From: Candidatus Heimdallarchaeota archaeon
Lineage (GTDB): Archaea > Asgardarchaeota > Heimdallarchaeia > Heimdallarchaeales > Heimdallarchaeaceae
Direction of reading: 5' to 3'
Assembly: GCA_030628305.1 (NCBI GenBank)
Contig: DAOVRE010000010.1
Coordinates: 1-14,642 of the forward strand
Length of the DNA: 14,642 nucleotides
Of this stretch, positions 13,643-14,642 are shown in pieces; positions within the stretch are counted from its first letter, which is position 1, and each line of letters opens with the position of its first letter. The position numbers and the translations under genes were made by a program. Below the pieces are notes generated by a model. The model did not search any database, was not told the DNA's origin, and saw only the letters and a program-made list of their open reading frames with translations.

Positions 13643-13652
13643 GTTTATAAAT
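13643..13652 (+). promoter_or_regulatory. TATA box of the ANL enzyme gene
   Basis: GTTTATAAAT-type sequence lies about 40 bases ahead of ATG 13686. Transcription would begin near 13673, just before a GGTGA ribosome site (13674-13678) placed seven bases from the ATG. Confidence 0.5.
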
Positions 13653-13685
13653 CAATTTGCAAATTAACTTGTTGGTGAAAGACAC

Positions 13686-14642
13686 ATGGCTTCGTCTACA
13701 TCCACGAAACAAGTAATAATAAGTAAAAACGACCAAAAAGATTTTTTGACAGAATGTGTTGATATTGCAATAGGAGAAGAAACAGGATCTCCTTATATGA
13801 TAGGACTAGCAGCTGAGAAAGGGATAAAGAAAGGGGATATAAACAGCTGGGAAGAATTAGCAGAACAATTTGGAGCAACAGATCCAAATATATTTAGAGA
13901 TAAATCAGTAATGTTTACAACAACAAAATGGGCACATGAATACTACGCAAAGCACCCAGGAACAGAAATGCAGGTAGCTGAAACAGGAGGAACTACAGGG
14001 GCTCCTAAAAAAAACATACTTTTTGCAAATACCCTTAGAAACGACTTTGACAACATGGATTATTTTAGTCTTGATACAGATACTTTCAATGTCTTAGCTA
14101 AAGTCTGTGAAGGTCAGTTCGAAGATTTTGGTATTCCTAGAGATTTAACCTACCTTGCAACTGTCCCTACAGGTCCCCACACTATTGGTAAGTGGACTCT
14201 GAAGAGCTTTGAACGCGATTTCGCTAAATCCGTCTTTATGATAGACATGGACCCACGGTTTGTGAAAGTTGCAATGATGACAGACCCCAAGATTGGTGGG
14301 ATGTATATGCAACATTTGCAAGACCAAGTTGGACGTCTAGTCAAACAAGAATTTCCATTTATAACTGGTATGTTCACAACTGGTGTGCTCATCGAAAAGA
14401 TGTTCCCACTGATCCAAAGTCTAAAAGAAAAAGGAAACCTTCAAGCTATCGTACATGGCGGAACACCCCTTTCTAATGAGACTCTAAAAATTCTCAGAGA
14501 AGATATGGGCTTGAAAGTTTGTGGGTTCTATGGCCAGTCACTTTTCGGTACTGCCTTCGAATCTCCGGATCATGAAGGGTATCACATCGACTACTATCCC
14601 CATCCTCGTATGAACATGTTTGTTATTGATAATCCTACTAAC
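13686..14642 (+). CDS. Adenylate-forming (ANL) enzyme, PaaK-like; 3' end outside the window
   Basis: The frame is open from ATG 13686 to the last base (319 codons) with no stop, so the gene is cut by the window edge. ETGGTTGAPKK (99-109) is the Ser/Thr/Gly-rich ATP-phosphate loop of ANL enzymes (usual form SGTTGxPK). HGGTPLS (257-263) and FYGQSLFGTAFE (281-292) fit the later core motifs that bind the adenylate, as in phenylacetate-CoA-ligase-like proteins. Such enzymes join ATP to a carboxylic acid to give an acyl-adenylate, then usually transfer it to CoA. The acid cannot be named, and the C-terminal lid domain is not in view. It has its own TATA box and a GGTGA ribosome site. G+C reaches about 45-50 % in parts, clearly above the membrane genes before it. 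There is no signal peptide, so it is cytoplasmic. Confidence 0.82.
   Translation, partial: MASSTSTKQVIISKNDQKDFLTECVDIAIGEETGSPYMIGLAAEKGIKKGDINSWEELAEQFGATDPNIFRDKSVMFTTTKWAHEYYAKHPGTEMQVAETGGTTGAPKKNILFANTLRNDFDNMDYFSLDTDTFNVLAKVCEGQFEDFGIPRDLTYLATVPTGPHTIGKWTLKSFERDFAKSVFMIDMDPRFVKVAMMTDPKIGGMYMQHLQDQVGRLVKQEFPFITGMFTTGVLIEKMFPLIQSLKEKGNLQAIVHGGTPLSNETLKILREDMGLKVCGFYGQSLFGTAFESPDHEGYHIDYYPHPRMNMFVIDNPTN

Noticed and set aside
13493..13678. Plus-strand frame overlapping the end of the 12840 gene
   Set aside because: It overlaps the last membrane helix of a convincing gene and covers the next promoter; no ribosome site.
13696..13887. Minus-strand Leu-rich frame
   Set aside because: It is antisense to the start of the ANL enzyme gene; the Leu-rich look comes from complementing AT-rich codons.
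14145..14392. Two minus-strand open frames at the right edge
   Set aside because: They lie antisense inside the ANL enzyme gene, which has clear family motifs on the plus strand.
14541..14570. TTCGAATC stretch resembling a tRNA T-loop
   Set aside because: It lies inside the ANL enzyme frame and no cloverleaf arms can be built around it.

Overview
The window is AT-rich (by eye about one third G+C) and reads as archaeal chromosome, quite possibly from an Asgard-type lineage. The signs are archaeal TATA boxes 25-35 bases upstream of starts, several genes with almost no leader next to a few with GAGG/GGTGA ribosome sites, secreted repeat proteins held by one C-terminal membrane helix with a basic tail, and several membrane proteins carrying small CxxC...CxxC zinc ribbons. 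The lineage is inference; no rRNA, tRNA or diagnostic marker gene is present.

Layout. 41-569: a zinc-ribbon membrane protein whose reading frame breaks at a homopolymer. 771-2807 (minus): a secreted, anchored protein made of seven 58-residue blades (a probable seven-bladed beta-propeller) and two FN3-like domains. 2963-3862 and 4054-4674: an alpha/beta hydrolase with a full catalytic triad, and a DJ-1/PfpI-like protein with Gly in the expected nucleophile position. 4841-5752 (minus): an unknown protein with a C-terminal pair of membrane helices. 6139-7239: a TPR protein with its own TATA box and a strong ribosome site. 7320-7955 (minus): a four-helix membrane protein with an acidic tail. 8196-9863: a secreted NosD-like parallel beta-helix protein. 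9936-13601: four consecutive plus-strand multi-pass membrane proteins, two of which look like paralogues ending in a zinc ribbon (one ribbon is frameshifted). 13686 to the window end: the first 319 codons of an adenylate-forming (ANL) enzyme.

The genes do not form one recognisable pathway. The shared themes are the cell surface (propeller/FN3 and beta-helix proteins) and zinc-ribbon membrane proteins of unknown, possibly signalling, role. Most genes have their own promoter; the best co-transcription candidate is 11938 with 12840.

The most unusual structure is a dispersed intergenic inverted repeat, TCTTACCAC(AC)AA - 8 or 9 bases - TTACG(T/G)GGTAAGA-like, in three full copies (672-705, 3907-3940, 8024-8058) and one half copy (5939-5951). 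It lies between convergent, tandem and divergent genes alike, so it is not simply a terminator. A second theme is two zinc-ribbon genes that each break at a homopolymer and would each be restored by removing one base: assembly error, real decay or frameshifting.
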